Of a stretch of 48,471 nucleotides of DNA, positions 1 to 7,825 are shown piece after piece. The notes below the pieces were generated by a model, which was given only the letters and a program-made list of their open reading frames with translations, searched no databases and was not told where the DNA came from. The position numbers were made by a program, and so were the translations under genes. Source of the stretch: Mangrovihabitans endophyticus (GTDB taxonomy: Bacteria; Actinomycetota; Actinomycetes; Mycobacteriales; Micromonosporaceae); NCBI RefSeq assembly GCF_014646155.1, contig NZ_BMMX01000042.1:1-48471 (forward strand). The letters run 5' to 3'. Position 1 is the first letter of the stretch. Each line of letters starts with the position of its first letter.

Positions 1-264
1 GCTGAGCAACAGCGCCAGGAATATCGGCGCGTTAGGCCGTCGCCTCATGAGAACTCCTTGCAGATTCACAGGTTGCGGCCTGCATAGTAAGTCGAACACG
101 GCGGTCTGCCCGTACTCGAATTGCACCGTGGTCGTGCTCGGGCAATCGTCGCCGGAGTATGCGGTTTTCATCAGCCAGTCGTCGCCGCTGTAGGTGTAGG
201 TGGTGGGGTTGTCGTCGTTGCCTTGAGAAGCCGGAGGGCTCGCAGCAGCACATACTTCGATCAT
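1..264 (-). CDS. Hypothetical protein, cut by the left window edge
   Basis: An open minus-strand frame of 88 codons runs from an ATG at 264 to the window edge without a stop. The ATG overlaps the stop of the esterase gene as ATGA and has an AGGA-type ribosome site about 6 nt upstream, so translational coupling is likely. The residues are Tyr-, Asp- and Thr-rich (TYTYSGDDW, QFEYGQTAVFD) and match no family I recognise. A second in-frame ATG at 48 has a better ribosome site (AAGGAG) and begins MRRRPNAPIFLALLLS, a signal-peptide-like start. The real gene may therefore be a secreted protein starting at 48, with the upstream frame a remnant or a short separate reading. The product cannot be named from this fragment. 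Confidence 0.45.
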   Translation of the reverse strand, partial: MIEVCAAASPPASQGNDDNPTTYTYSGDDWLMKTAYSGDDCPSTTTVQFEYGQTAVFDLLCRPQPVNLQGVLMRRRPNAPIFLALLLS

Positions 265-1844
265 CGATTCCTGCGGTGCTCGCGATCAGCGGCGCGGGCA
301 CGTGCCTGTTCCAGCAGTCGTTCTACCTCGTCCGCGGTGGCTGGGCCTGGGTTGACCACGCTTGCCCAGCCCTGCACCGCGTAGGCGGGGTGGGGCATCA
401 GATGGTCGGTCTGCGCGAAGTCGAGTTTGTCGCTGTGCCCGGCGAACTCCTCCGGTCCGTAGCCGAACAGGTTGCGGAACTCGGCGCGCCCCACCGCGAT
501 GTTGAGCCGGTATCGACCGGGCTCGGACAGCCGGGATCGTTCGTCGAAACCGGGGACGTCGTGCCCGACGATCGTGGCGAACGGACGCATCCGGTCCGCG
601 CCGGCGAAGAAGAACCGGTCACCCCAGGTGTAGGAAGGCATCTCGGAGCCCGGTTCGATCCGGGTCTCGGTCACTCCAGGACGGCTGGCGATCCCGGCTG
701 CGTCGGCCGCGCCGGGCTCGGAGCCGATGTGCAGGATCGCGTCGCAGGTCTCGATCGTGGCCGCGTCCAGCGGGAAGTACCCGAGCAAGTCCGTCACGCG
801 TGCGCGCAGGTCGCTGCAGGCGGGCGGCGCGAAGATACCGGTATGCGGACCGAGGCGTTCCTCGTAGGTGCCGGCTTCCGGCTGGCCGAGGCCGACCGGC
901 CCACTCGCCCCGAGGCTTCCGGCCACGTACAGGTATTTGTCGCCGAGCAGTGGCGACACGATGGAGCCGGCGCCATTCCACTGTGCCGCGAGGTCCTGAC
1001 CTTCCCAGTGGGTGTCCCACCGGCTCGGATGCCGCTGCAGGTGGGCGTTGTTGGCGGAAACCAGGACCGGTCCGCGGTCGCGTTCCACGGCGAGGATGTC
1101 GAGCAGATTCTGCGCCATCAACGCGTCCCGCACCGCGAGCAGACGGCCGATCCGCTGGGACTGGGTGCCCGGCTCGGCCATCGCGGCGTGGTAGGTGAGC
1201 AGGCCGATCGTCGTGGTGGCGAGCACTCTGGCTCGGTTCCAAGCCTCGGCTGAGGTGTCGCCGATGAAGCGGGGTGCGTCGACATACAGATGGGATCGCA
1301 GGTCCTCGGCGAGGCCGCGTAGCGCGGCGGCCTCGGGAGAGCGGCCCGGTGAACGTGACGCGTCGTACATGATTTCCGGGGCGGTCCAGCGGTCATCCTC
1401 GCCGACCAGGCGGTCCAGCTCGGTCGTCGCTGCGCCGAGGTATTCGCACAGCTCACGCAGCAGCGGGCCGGGGCTGGGCGCGCCGCTGATCTCGGTCGGG
1501 GCGTCGAAGCCATGGAAGGTGACGCGATCTGTCGGTGGCACGTTCTCGTTGTGTTCGCGTAGCCAGTCGACCAGTTCGCGGGTGGCTGGGTGAGCGCCCC
1601 AGCCGTGACTGATACCAGTGCGCAGATCCACCTCGTCACGGCGGCCCTGGACATAGTCGTTGACGACGAGGGCGGCGGCCCGGTCCGACTCGATCGCGAT
1701 CGACCGGAAGCCGTGCCCGGCGAGTGTGGCGAGGATTCGGTTACGCAGGCGAGGGAATGCCGGCTCGCCGTGGTAGGGCTCACCGATGGCGAGTAGGTGC
1801 GGCCGACGGGAGACAAGGGGCAGCAACTCGGTGTCGAAAGCCAT
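261..1844 (-). CDS. Erythromycin esterase family protein
   Basis: The 527-residue product resembles the erythromycin esterase (EreA/EreB) superfamily, cytoplasmic hydrolases of which some open the macrolactone ring. Visible family features are the N-terminal GEPYHGEP segment, equivalent to the GE(A/S)xHG motif carrying the catalytic Glu/His, IAIESD about 30 residues later, a VTFHGFDAP segment and a C-terminal YFPLDAATIETCDAILHI region. Many family members have no proven macrolide activity, so resistance is inference. The gene is divergent from a tandem-MerR regulator, and an inverted repeat starts about 2 nt upstream of its ATG. No ribosome site lies at the usual spacing (GGAGG is 18 nt away), so the mRNA may be leaderless or nearly so. 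The downstream frame begins in an ATGA overlap. Confidence 0.85.
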   Translation of the reverse strand: MAFDTELLPLVSRRPHLLAIGEPYHGEPAFPRLRNRILATLAGHGFRSIAIESDRAAALVVNDYVQGRRDEVDLRTGISHGWGAHPATRELVDWLREHNENVPPTDRVTFHGFDAPTEISGAPSPGPLLRELCEYLGAATTELDRLVGEDDRWTAPEIMYDASRSPGRSPEAAALRGLAEDLRSHLYVDAPRFIGDTSAEAWNRARVLATTTIGLLTYHAAMAEPGTQSQRIGRLLAVRDALMAQNLLDILAVERDRGPVLVSANNAHLQRHPSRWDTHWEGQDLAAQWNGAGSIVSPLLGDKYLYVAGSLGASGPVGLGQPEAGTYEERLGPHTGIFAPPACSDLRARVTDLLGYFPLDAATIETCDAILHIGSEPGAADAAGIASRPGVTETRIEPGSEMPSYTWGDRFFFAGADRMRPFATIVGHDVPGFDERSRLSEPGRYRLNIAVGRAEFRNLFGYGPEEFAGHSDKLDFAQTDHLMPHPAYAVQGWASVVNPGPATADEVERLLEQARARAADREHRRNR

Positions 1845-1847
1845 GAC

Positions 1848-1877
1848 TTAAACCGTATCGTTGAACCTCCGGTTTAA
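1848..1877. promoter_or_regulatory. Inverted repeat in the esterase/MerR divergent promoter
   Basis: TTAAACCG (1848-1855) and CGGTTTAA (1870-1877) are perfect 8-bp arms with a 14-bp centre. The right arm lies in the 8-bp palindrome GTTTAAAC (1872-1879). A third related half, TTGAACC (1861-1867), forms a near-perfect repeat with GGTTTAA across 3 bp. The block is AT-rich against its surroundings and lies between the two divergent starts (1844 and 1925). MerR-family proteins bind such dyads between spaced promoter elements, so this is the natural operator for the adjacent double-MerR protein. Binding is inferred. Confidence 0.6.
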
Positions 1878-1924
1878 ACTTGACCTCGATTCTCGACGGA
1901 GAACTCGACTTGAAGCCTCAAACC

Positions 1925-2617
1925 ATGAGTTACCGGCCGGTGGATCTGGGCCGGGTAGTCGGGCTGTCCGCGCAGGCGATCCGCAACTACGAGCAGGCCG
2001 GGATGATCCCGCCCGCCGCCCGCACGGCGAGCGGCTACCGGGTCTACACCGATGACCACGTAGGCGCGCTGGCCGCTTACGTGGCGCTCATCGCGGGATA
2101 CGGCTACCGTGCCGCCGGTAAGATCATGAAATCTGTGCTCGGCGGCGATCTCCCGACGGCGCTGGCCGTGCTCGACACCGCTCACGTACAGCTTCACCAT
2201 GACCGGGAGACCGTAGAGCGAGTTGCCTCAGCGGTCGTCCCGCTCGCCTCTGGCCCACCGACCATGCTGGCTTCCGATGGGCCCATCTCGATCGGGATCC
2301 TCGCCCATCGGCTCGGTGTCACCCCGGCCACCCTGCGCAAATGGGAACGAGCCGGCATCCTGGCCCCAGCCCGGTCACGGACCGCGCGCGCCTACTACGC
2401 CGACGACGTACGCGACGCTGAACTCGCCCATCTGCTGCGCCGAGGCGGCTACCCGCTGCAATACATCGCGACCGTGATCGAGCAAGTCCACGCTGCCGGC
2501 GGCCCAGGCCCCCTGGCAGCGTCGATCGACCAGTGGCGCGAGCGGATCACGGCCCGCGGCCGGGCGATGCTCACCGGCTCGGCCCGCCTCGCGGACTACC
2601 TGTCCTCCTCGATCTGA
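1925..2617 (+). CDS. Tandem MerR-domain transcriptional regulator (TioE-like)
   Basis: The 230-residue protein contains two MerR-type winged helix-turn-helix units. The first covers residues 1-70 (LGRVVGLSAQAIRNYEQAGMI, then a GYRVYTDDHV wing). The second begins near residue 120 (GILAHRLGVTPATLRKWE, then AYYADDVRDAELAHLLRRGGY). Ordinary MerR proteins have one such unit plus an effector domain; the double form is known from TioE-type regulators in actinomycetes. It probably controls the divergent esterase gene through the dyad at 1848-1877. The ATG at 1925 is preferred because the domain starts there; an in-frame TTG at 1880 would add 15 residues that do not resemble the family and would overlap the operator. 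Confidence 0.85.
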   Translation: MSYRPVDLGRVVGLSAQAIRNYEQAGMIPPAARTASGYRVYTDDHVGALAAYVALIAGYGYRAAGKIMKSVLGGDLPTALAVLDTAHVQLHHDRETVERVASAVVPLASGPPTMLASDGPISIGILAHRLGVTPATLRKWERAGILAPARSRTARAYYADDVRDAELAHLLRRGGYPLQYIATVIEQVHAAGGPGPLAASIDQWRERITARGRAMLTGSARLADYLSSSI

Positions 2618-2656
2618 CGCACAACAATGCGTGAAGCCACCAGCCCACCAGGCTGA

Positions 2657-3070
2657 TGGCGCCGAGCCGCGTTGCGCACGATCAGCTCGGTCAACGGCAT
2701 CTCCGCCTTCGGCAACGTGGAGTACGCCGCAGCAAAGGCCGGCCAGATCACGATGTCTCAGAACTACGCCGCCCGGTACGGTCCGCTCGGTGTGCGCTTC
2801 AACGTCGTCGCCCCCGGCACCGTCCGGACACCGAATTGGGACTCCCAGCCGGGCACATTGGAGAAGCTCACAACGATGTACCCCCTCGGCCGCGTCGGCG
2901 AGCCGGAAGACATCGCCGCGGCGGTCGCCTTCCTCGGCTCCGGCGACGCCGCGTGGATCACCGGCCACACCCTGCCTGTCGAGGGTGGCGTGCTGACCGG
3001 CCCCGACCCTGCCAGCCTGACACCGCCGGACACCCTCCATCCCCGGTGCCGGGACGAACGCTGCGCCTGA
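2657..3070 (+). pseudogene. Short-chain dehydrogenase/reductase remnant, 5' half lost
   Basis: The frame carries the C-terminal half of a classical SDR: the ISSVNG strand with the catalytic Ser, the active-site Tyr and Lys in EYAAAKAG, the NVVAPGTVRTPNW loop, a PLGRVGEPEDIAAAVAFL segment and the closing ITGHTLPVEGGV. The N-terminal Rossmann strand with the TGxxxGxG dinucleotide site, roughly 130 residues, is missing. A TGA at 2654-2656 stops the frame just upstream of the homologous part. The only in-frame start is a TTG at 2672 with no ribosome site. This is best read as a broken gene. The tail after GGVLTG does not look like SDR sequence, so the 3' end may also be altered. Confidence 0.75.
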
Positions 3071-3179
3071 CGGCAGGCAGCGGCCGACCGTACGCGACAG
3101 CGACAGCGCCGACGGAGCGGGTTGGTTCCGGGCGACCAGCCCGACGGGGGCCGCGCCCGTTCGACGGCTTCCGCGAACT

Positions 3180-3214
3180 GCAATGAACCTTTCAACCTGG
3201 CATCGAGCCCGTCG
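3180..3214 (+). repeat. Dispersed 35-bp repeat, copy 1
   Basis: These 35 bases recur in inverted orientation at 28737-28772 with one missing T and two C/T differences. A small GGCGG-CAT-CCGCC hairpin (3235-3247) lies 20 nt further on; copy 2 also has a hairpin on the same side. It lies in the non-coding stretch 3071-3272 between the SDR remnant and the DUF2332 gene, where I see no gene. A 26-codon frame opens at the ATG inside the repeat (3183-3263), but the indel means the peptide is not shared with copy 2. Confidence 0.6.
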
Positions 3215-3272
3215 GGGGTGCGCCGTCGACCAGCGGCGGCATCCGCCGGCCTCGCCACGTTGAGAGGATCAA

Positions 3273-4208
3273 TCATGCGAACCATGCCATGGCCTGTCCG
3301 TGGCCGCGGGTCCAGGCGAGTGGCACGTCGTCGAGCGCGAGCACGTTGTGCGATGCCTGGTCCGGCGCGGGTGGTAGATCCCTGAAGGGCACGACGTGGG
3401 GGGCTTCGACGGAGATCCGGTGGCCGGGCAGGGTGCGCGCCAGGTCAGCGAATGCCCGACGGCGGTCGGCCGGCACTTGGTAGAGCACTGAGGTGTGGTA
3501 GATGACGAGCGTTGCGCCGGCGGGCGCCTGAGCGGCCAGGCCGGGTAGATCATCCACAAGGTCGCCGCGGACCAGCATGGGTGGGTCCTGAGCGGCGATG
3601 GCGATTGCCGCGCGGAGTCGTTCTCGGCGGTGGTGGTGCTCCGGCCAGATCAGCGCCTCCAGCCAGGCGACGTCGGCCGGGTCGGTCACCTGCAGCGGGT
3701 TCAGGTCCAGGCCGGCTCGCCACACTATTTCGGGCAGATTTGTCGGTGGCTCCGCTCCGGTAAGAGAACAGTCAAGAGTTGGTTCGCCCGATCCAAGCTC
3801 GTCAGTGCCGTATCGGTAGCTGTAGCGATCGGGGTAGAGGCACAATCCGGCCGACGCGCCGACCTCCAGTAACGCCAGGGGCTGCGGCAGGGCCGCCAGC
3901 ACGGGCAGCAGCAACGCGCAGCGGCCCGGCTCGTTGGTCTGAGTTGCCCGGGTACGCAGATGTGCCTCGATCGCCGGCCAATGGGAGATCGAGAAGTCAT
4001 GAAAGGCGGACGCATCGTCCACCGGACCACCGAGTAGACGGACCACGCCCAGGAGTAGGTTGGGCTGCCGCTGCGGCGGGGGAACCGTTTCCAGAAGCGC
4101 AAGAACCCTGGCGTCCTCGGAGATCGCCTGCGTGAGCCGCTCGTAGGTGGGTGAGACGCCCCGGGCCTCGCGCGCCGCGAACTCGGCGTAAACCGATGCG
4201 ATCGTCAT
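3273..4208 (-). CDS. DUF2332 family protein
   Basis: The 311-residue product matches the layout of actinobacterial DUF2332 proteins: an N-terminal SPTYERLTQAISED segment, QPNLLLGVVRLL, then a LLEVGASAGLCLYPDRYSYR motif resembling the SAM-binding glycine loop of class I methyltransferases. It ends with ATLVIYHTSVLYQVP and the RISVEAPHVVPF region. The family is uncharacterised; methyltransferase-like activity is inferred from the EVGASAG loop only. The ATG at 4208 fits the family start although no clear ribosome site precedes it. The nearest downstream gene on this strand is the esterase, far away, so it is probably monocistronic. Confidence 0.8.
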   Translation of the reverse strand: MTIASVYAEFAAREARGVSPTYERLTQAISEDARVLALLETVPPPQRQPNLLLGVVRLLGGPVDDASAFHDFSISHWPAIEAHLRTRATQTNEPGRCALLLPVLAALPQPLALLEVGASAGLCLYPDRYSYRYGTDELGSGEPTLDCSLTGAEPPTNLPEIVWRAGLDLNPLQVTDPADVAWLEALIWPEHHHRRERLRAAIAIAAQDPPMLVRGDLVDDLPGLAAQAPAGATLVIYHTSVLYQVPADRRRAFADLARTLPGHRISVEAPHVVPFRDLPPAPDQASHNVLALDDVPLAWTRGHGQAMAWFA

Positions 4209-4379
4209 CGGGCGATGATCGCATCACCGACGCCAAAACCTGGCCTCGGGCATGCGAGGGTCATCGCCTTCCGCACACCGACATGGTCTCATGGCGGAAT
4301 CACCGGACGCTGAGCAGACGACCGCGGTTCGCCGCGTTCCAGCGTCGGCGAAACCCGTCGTCGACCCTGAGGAGATCTC

Positions 4380-4709
4380 GTGACCGAGACGACGCCCAGC
4401 GACAGCCCGATGGGCTGGATAGCTGATCACACTCATCGATATCTTGACAGCGGAGGCGCCGATGGACACACGTGGTATGGCATCGACGGCTCGTTCGCTC
4501 AGGGTGCGCCGACGCTGCTGTTGACGACGCGGGGTCGTCGCACCGGGAAGCTGCGCCGCACGCCTCTGATCTACGGGCGGGACGGGGACGACTTCATTGT
4601 CGTCGCCTCGAAGGCCGGCTTTCCCGAGCACCCGATGTGGTATCTGAACCTGATCGCCCACCCTGAGGTCGAGTTGCAGGTCGGGGCTGAGCGGTTCCCG
4701 GCGAAGGCG
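4380..4709 (+). pseudogene. Truncated deazaflavin-dependent nitroreductase-like gene
   Basis: The frame starts at a GTG with a good ribosome site (GAGGAG, about 6 nt away). For 110 residues it looks like the Ddn/DUF385 family of F420-dependent nitroreductase-like enzymes: LLLTTRGRRTGKLRRTPLIY, the split-barrel core FIVVASKAGFPEHPMWYLNL, then HPEVELQVG and RFPAKA. The usual last 35-45 residues (a W/Y-rich helix and a final VVVL strand) are missing. From about 4710 the frame turns into Arg-rich sequence that stays open to 5096 only because it runs over the next gene in another frame. A deletion joining this gene to the upstream region of the phosphotransferase is the simplest explanation. Any product would be an untypical fusion of 238 residues. 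Confidence 0.65.
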
Positions 4710-4806
4710 CCCGCGCTGAACTGGGCCCGTGCACGACGGCGGAGAACGCCGCACCGTCACGCTCAGCGGACGGACACCCACCGGCTCCTGCGCCTACGAT
4801 CCCCGG

Positions 4807-5694
4807 ATGGATCATCCCGACCGAGTGGCCCGGCACATCGCCCGCAATCTGCTGGGCGAAGCGAGCACTCCGGAGCCGTTGGCCGCCGGGGCCTGGTCCA
4901 CGGCGTACGCCCTGACCGTCGCCGGACGGGCGATGGTGTTGCGAGTCAGCCGGTACGGCGAGGACTTCGCCAAGGACGAGACCGTCGCCACGGTCGCGCG
5001 GTCGGTGCTGCCGGTGCCAGCGGTCGCCGCGCGCGGCGAGACCAGCGGATGGGCGTACGCCCTGTCGGAGCGGTTGACCGGCACGCCGCTCGATGATCTC
5101 GACCCGGGCGCCCTCGCCGCCGTCATCCCCGATCTGTTCGAGGTCATGGACGCCATCAGCCGGATCGAGATCCCCGGCCACGGCTACGGTGTCTGGGACG
5201 CGTCTCGGACGGCGCCCTACCGATCGTGGCCGCAGTACCTGCTCGCGGTCGAACACGAGGAGCCGCGAACACCGGGCTGGCGGGCGGCTCTGGCCGCGTC
5301 CGACATCGGCTTGGAGCCGTTCGAACGGGGGCTGGCCACGCTGCGCCGGCTCGCACCGGAGCTGCCGGACAAGCACCGCATGGTCCACGCCGACCTGCTG
5401 AACCGCAACGTGCTGGTCGAGGGCGACCGGGTCTCGGGCGTCCTGGACTGGGGCAGCGCACGATTCGGCGATCCGCTCTACGACGCCGCCTGGTTGTGGT
5501 ACTGCTGGGGCTGGTATCCGCAGTGGTCGTCGATCGACATCGAGGCGGCGATCGGACGCCGATGGAACCCGGACCCGGCGGCGTTACGCGCATACCGCCT
5601 GCACATCGGCCTGGGCTCGATCGGCTACTGCGCCACCCGCGGGCGCTGGGACGACGTGGCCCTCAACGCCGAGTGGCTGCTCGCGCTCGCGTGA
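4807..5694 (+). CDS. Aminoglycoside phosphotransferase (APH) family protein
   Basis: The 295-residue protein has the APH/choline-kinase fold: an N-terminal lobe with AMVLRVSRYG (the Lys-equivalent strand), the hinge region YALSERLTGTPL, the catalytic loop HADLLNRN (HxDxxxxN) and the metal-binding LDWGSARFGDPLYD motif, followed by a Trp-rich helical tail. Family members phosphorylate aminoglycosides, hygromycin B or small hydroxylated metabolites; the substrate cannot be read from the sequence. The ATG at 4807 is chosen because the fold begins there. The frame is open further upstream to 4729, but that part is low-complexity. The gene directly follows the truncated nitroreductase-like gene. 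Confidence 0.82.
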   Translation: MDHPDRVARHIARNLLGEASTPEPLAAGAWSTAYALTVAGRAMVLRVSRYGEDFAKDETVATVARSVLPVPAVAARGETSGWAYALSERLTGTPLDDLDPGALAAVIPDLFEVMDAISRIEIPGHGYGVWDASRTAPYRSWPQYLLAVEHEEPRTPGWRAALAASDIGLEPFERGLATLRRLAPELPDKHRMVHADLLNRNVLVEGDRVSGVLDWGSARFGDPLYDAAWLWYCWGWYPQWSSIDIEAAIGRRWNPDPAALRAYRLHIGLGSIGYCATRGRWDDVALNAEWLLALA

Positions 5695-5731
5695 TCTCGC
5701 CTCACGCACGGCGCTGACCAACGGTGCGGCA

Positions 5732-5751
5732 AGTGAGCGTGGCCGCTCACT
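5732..5751. terminator. Bidirectional hairpin between convergent genes
   Basis: AGTGAGCG (5732-5739) and CGCTCACT (5744-5751) pair perfectly over 8 bp around a TGGC loop. The hairpin sits between the convergent ends of the phosphotransferase and the HslV-like gene and overlaps the stop codon of the latter (5747-5749). No U-run follows, as is common in actinomycetes. Confidence 0.6.
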
Positions 5752-6286
5752 CCGACTGCACCACCGTGAAGGGCGGCCGCACGCCCTCGGTGAGCTCGGC
5801 CGCCGCCTCCAGCGCCAGCACTGCACGTTGCCGACTGCCGGCGGGCGACTTGGCCGTGGAGTGCAGCGACCCCAGGGCAACCAGGTAACCCGACCCTACC
5901 GCGGCGTAACCGGAGACCGTGTGCCCGATCTGATAATCGGCCCCGACGATGTAGAGGCGACCGTGGATGCCGACAAGGAACTGTCCACCCTGTTCCTGAC
6001 CGTCCTCGGTCCTGGCATAGCCTCCCGCGGACAGACACCCGCGGACGGCATCAATGAACGCGGTCGCCATGAACCGGTCGACGTCCCAGGTGTCGGGCTC
6101 GCGAACGCTCAAGGAGTAGCGCAGGAGCTGACCCATCCGGTAGCTGGTCGTGAAGCCCATCAGATAAGGCCCCACCTGAAACACCTTGGAATCCGATCGC
6201 ACCGCGACGTGCCACCCGTCGCTGCCCGCAGAGTCTCCACCGATGGTGACGGTCCGCCCATCCGTAATCCCGACGATGCACGTCAT
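5747..6286 (-). CDS. Stand-alone proteasome/HslV-like Ntn hydrolase
   Basis: The 179-residue product begins Met-Thr-Cys-Ile-Val-Gly. After Met removal the new N-terminal Thr would be the nucleophile of a self-contained Ntn hydrolase. Counting that Thr as 1, Asp17 (in IGGDSAG) and Lys33 (in SDSKVF) fall exactly at the positions of the proteasome beta/HslV catalytic triad, and the length equals HslV. Later segments (GYAAVGSGYLVALGSL) resemble the beta-subunit AxGSG region. No HslU ATPase, alpha subunit or pup gene is nearby, so its partner and substrates are unknown. The ATG at 6286 is selected because it exposes the Thr; an open frame extends upstream to 6559 but codes Arg/Pro-rich sequence. 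Ribosome site weak. Confidence 0.78.
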   Translation of the reverse strand: MTCIVGITDGRTVTIGGDSAGSDGWHVAVRSDSKVFQVGPYLMGFTTSYRMGQLLRYSLSVREPDTWDVDRFMATAFIDAVRGCLSAGGYARTEDGQEQGGQFLVGIHGRLYIVGADYQIGHTVSGYAAVGSGYLVALGSLHSTAKSPAGSRQRAVLALEAAAELTEGVRPPFTVVQSE

Positions 6287-6447
6287 GCAGCCACTTTCCA
6301 TGGCCGGCGGGCTCATGCCAACCGTCGGGGTGGTGACAGTGGTGGCAGGGCCCACCGGCCAGGGTTCGGCACGGCTGCGGCGATGGCGGCACGCGAACAT
6401 CGCGGCCCGTCTGCAACTCCGGCGTGTCGCGATGGGATGCTGGGCGC

Positions 6448-6753
6448 GTGGAGACATCGGACGAGGTCGTCGGCGAAGCGCTGTTGTTGGTTGCCGTTGT
6501 CGAGATGGCACACGGGCACGCCGAAGCAGGCCGGCGCTACGAGGATGCGGTGCTGGCACTGCTCGATCGGCACGGCGGGTCGGTGGAGCGGCGGCTGCGC
6601 ACTGACGACTCGGCCACCGAAGTCCACCTCATCCGGTTCGGGTCGCGAGCGGGCTATGACTCCTTCATGGTCGACCCCGATCGGCTTGCCCACCGGGAGA
6701 AGCTCGGCGATGCGGCGCCGACCACGCGGGTCATCGAGGTGCGCGAAGCCTGA
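6448..6753 (+). CDS. Hypothetical small alpha/beta protein
   Basis: About 101 residues from a GTG at 6448 (an upstream GTG at 6424 would add 8). The order (ALLLVAVVEMA strand, long helix GRRYEDAVLALLDRHGG, EVHLIRFGS strand, AGYDSFMVDPDR, TTRVIEVREA strand) fits a dimeric ferredoxin-like barrel such as the DUF1330/antibiotic-monooxygenase type, but no decisive motif is seen. Its stop abuts the stop of the convergent aldo/keto reductase gene (TGA then TCA). Function unknown. Confidence 0.6.
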   Translation: METSDEVVGEALLLVAVVEMAHGHAEAGRRYEDAVLALLDRHGGSVERRLRTDDSATEVHLIRFGSRAGYDSFMVDPDRLAHREKLGDAAPTTRVIEVREA

Positions 6754-7773
6754 TCACACCGTGCGGTCACGCTGGGCGACGCCTTGCGGCCCGTACGGGT
6801 ATTCGCCGACCGCCGGGGTGCTCGCCTCGGTGAGCAGCTCGGTTTCCTTCTCCGACAGGTGCAGTCCGGCGGCGCCGAGGTTGTCGTCGAGTTGGTCGAG
6901 CGTACGCGCGCCGAGAATGACCGAGGTGACCGCCGGACGGTCGGCGAGCCAGGCGAGCGACACCTGCGACATCGACATGCCGCGGTCCTCCGCGACTTGG
7001 CGGACGGCGTCGAGGATGCGCCAGGTGCGGGTGTCGGAGTTGCGCGGACCGTACGCCTCCATGCCACGGCCCGGGTCCTCGCCCAGGCGGGTGGCGCCGG
7101 TGGGTTCGCTGTCACGCGTGTACTTGCCGGTGAGCCAGCCGCCGCCCAGCGGTGACCAGGGCAGGATGCCGATGTTCTCATTGCGGCACACGTCGACGAT
7201 TTCGAACTCGATTTCCCGTACCAGCAGGTTGTATTGCGGTTGCAGGGTGACGATCGGGGCGATTCCACGAAGCTGGGTGATCAGCGCCGCCTTCTGCAAC
7301 TGCCAGCCGAGGAAGTTGCTGACCCCGGCGTACCGGATCTTGCCAGCGCGCACGGCATCGTCGAAGAACGCGAGCGTCTCCTCGATCGGGGTGAGCGGGT
7401 CCCAGGCGTGTGCCTGGTAGAGGTCGATCGTCTCGACGCCGAGGCGGTGCAGGCTCGCGTCGAGCGCACGCGACAGGTTCACCCGCGTCAGTCCGGCCGA
7501 GTTCGGATCGTCGCCCATCGGAAAGCGGCCCTTGGTGGCGATGATCAGCCGATCACGTACGCCGTGCCGGGCCGCGAGCCAACGGCCGATGACCTCCTCG
7601 GATGTTCCCCGCGAGTACACGTTGGCGGTGTCGATGAAGTTGCCGCCCGCCTCGACAAAGCGGTCGAGCTGGGCGTGTGACACCTCCTCGGTGCTCTCCT
7701 TGCCGAACGTCATCGTGCCCAGGCACAGCGTCGATACGACCGTGCCGGTGCCGCCCAGGGTGCGGTACTCCAT
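6754..7773 (-). CDS. Aldo/keto reductase
   Basis: The 339-residue enzyme has the complete AKR (beta/alpha)8 barrel with the catalytic tetrad: Asp in FIDTANVY, Tyr of the same segment, Lys in IIATKGRF and His in LYQAHAWD. The NADPH site SVILGARTLDQLDDN is near the C-terminus. It is cytoplasmic and reduces aldehydes or ketones with NADPH; the substrate is undefined. The start has a strong AAGGAG ribosome site 7-8 nt upstream. The remnant of an XRE regulator lies 50 nt upstream on the same strand, which may once have governed this gene. Confidence 0.92.
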   Translation of the reverse strand: MEYRTLGGTGTVVSTLCLGTMTFGKESTEEVSHAQLDRFVEAGGNFIDTANVYSRGTSEEVIGRWLAARHGVRDRLIIATKGRFPMGDDPNSAGLTRVNLSRALDASLHRLGVETIDLYQAHAWDPLTPIEETLAFFDDAVRAGKIRYAGVSNFLGWQLQKAALITQLRGIAPIVTLQPQYNLLVREIEFEIVDVCRNENIGILPWSPLGGGWLTGKYTRDSEPTGATRLGEDPGRGMEAYGPRNSDTRTWRILDAVRQVAEDRGMSMSQVSLAWLADRPAVTSVILGARTLDQLDDNLGAAGLHLSEKETELLTEASTPAVGEYPYGPQGVAQRDRTV

Positions 7774-7825
7774 GTGCCAGCTCCTTACGCCGCGATCGAT
7801 TCCATCATCCCCTGGACGACGGCGG

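Noticed and set aside
3183..3263. 26-codon peptide gene in the dispersed repeat
   Set aside because: No ribosome site, and the second repeat copy has a one-base shift, so the peptide is not conserved.
2764..3285. Minus-strand frame over the SDR remnant
   Set aside because: It is the mirror of the recognisable SDR sequence and has no family features or ribosome site.
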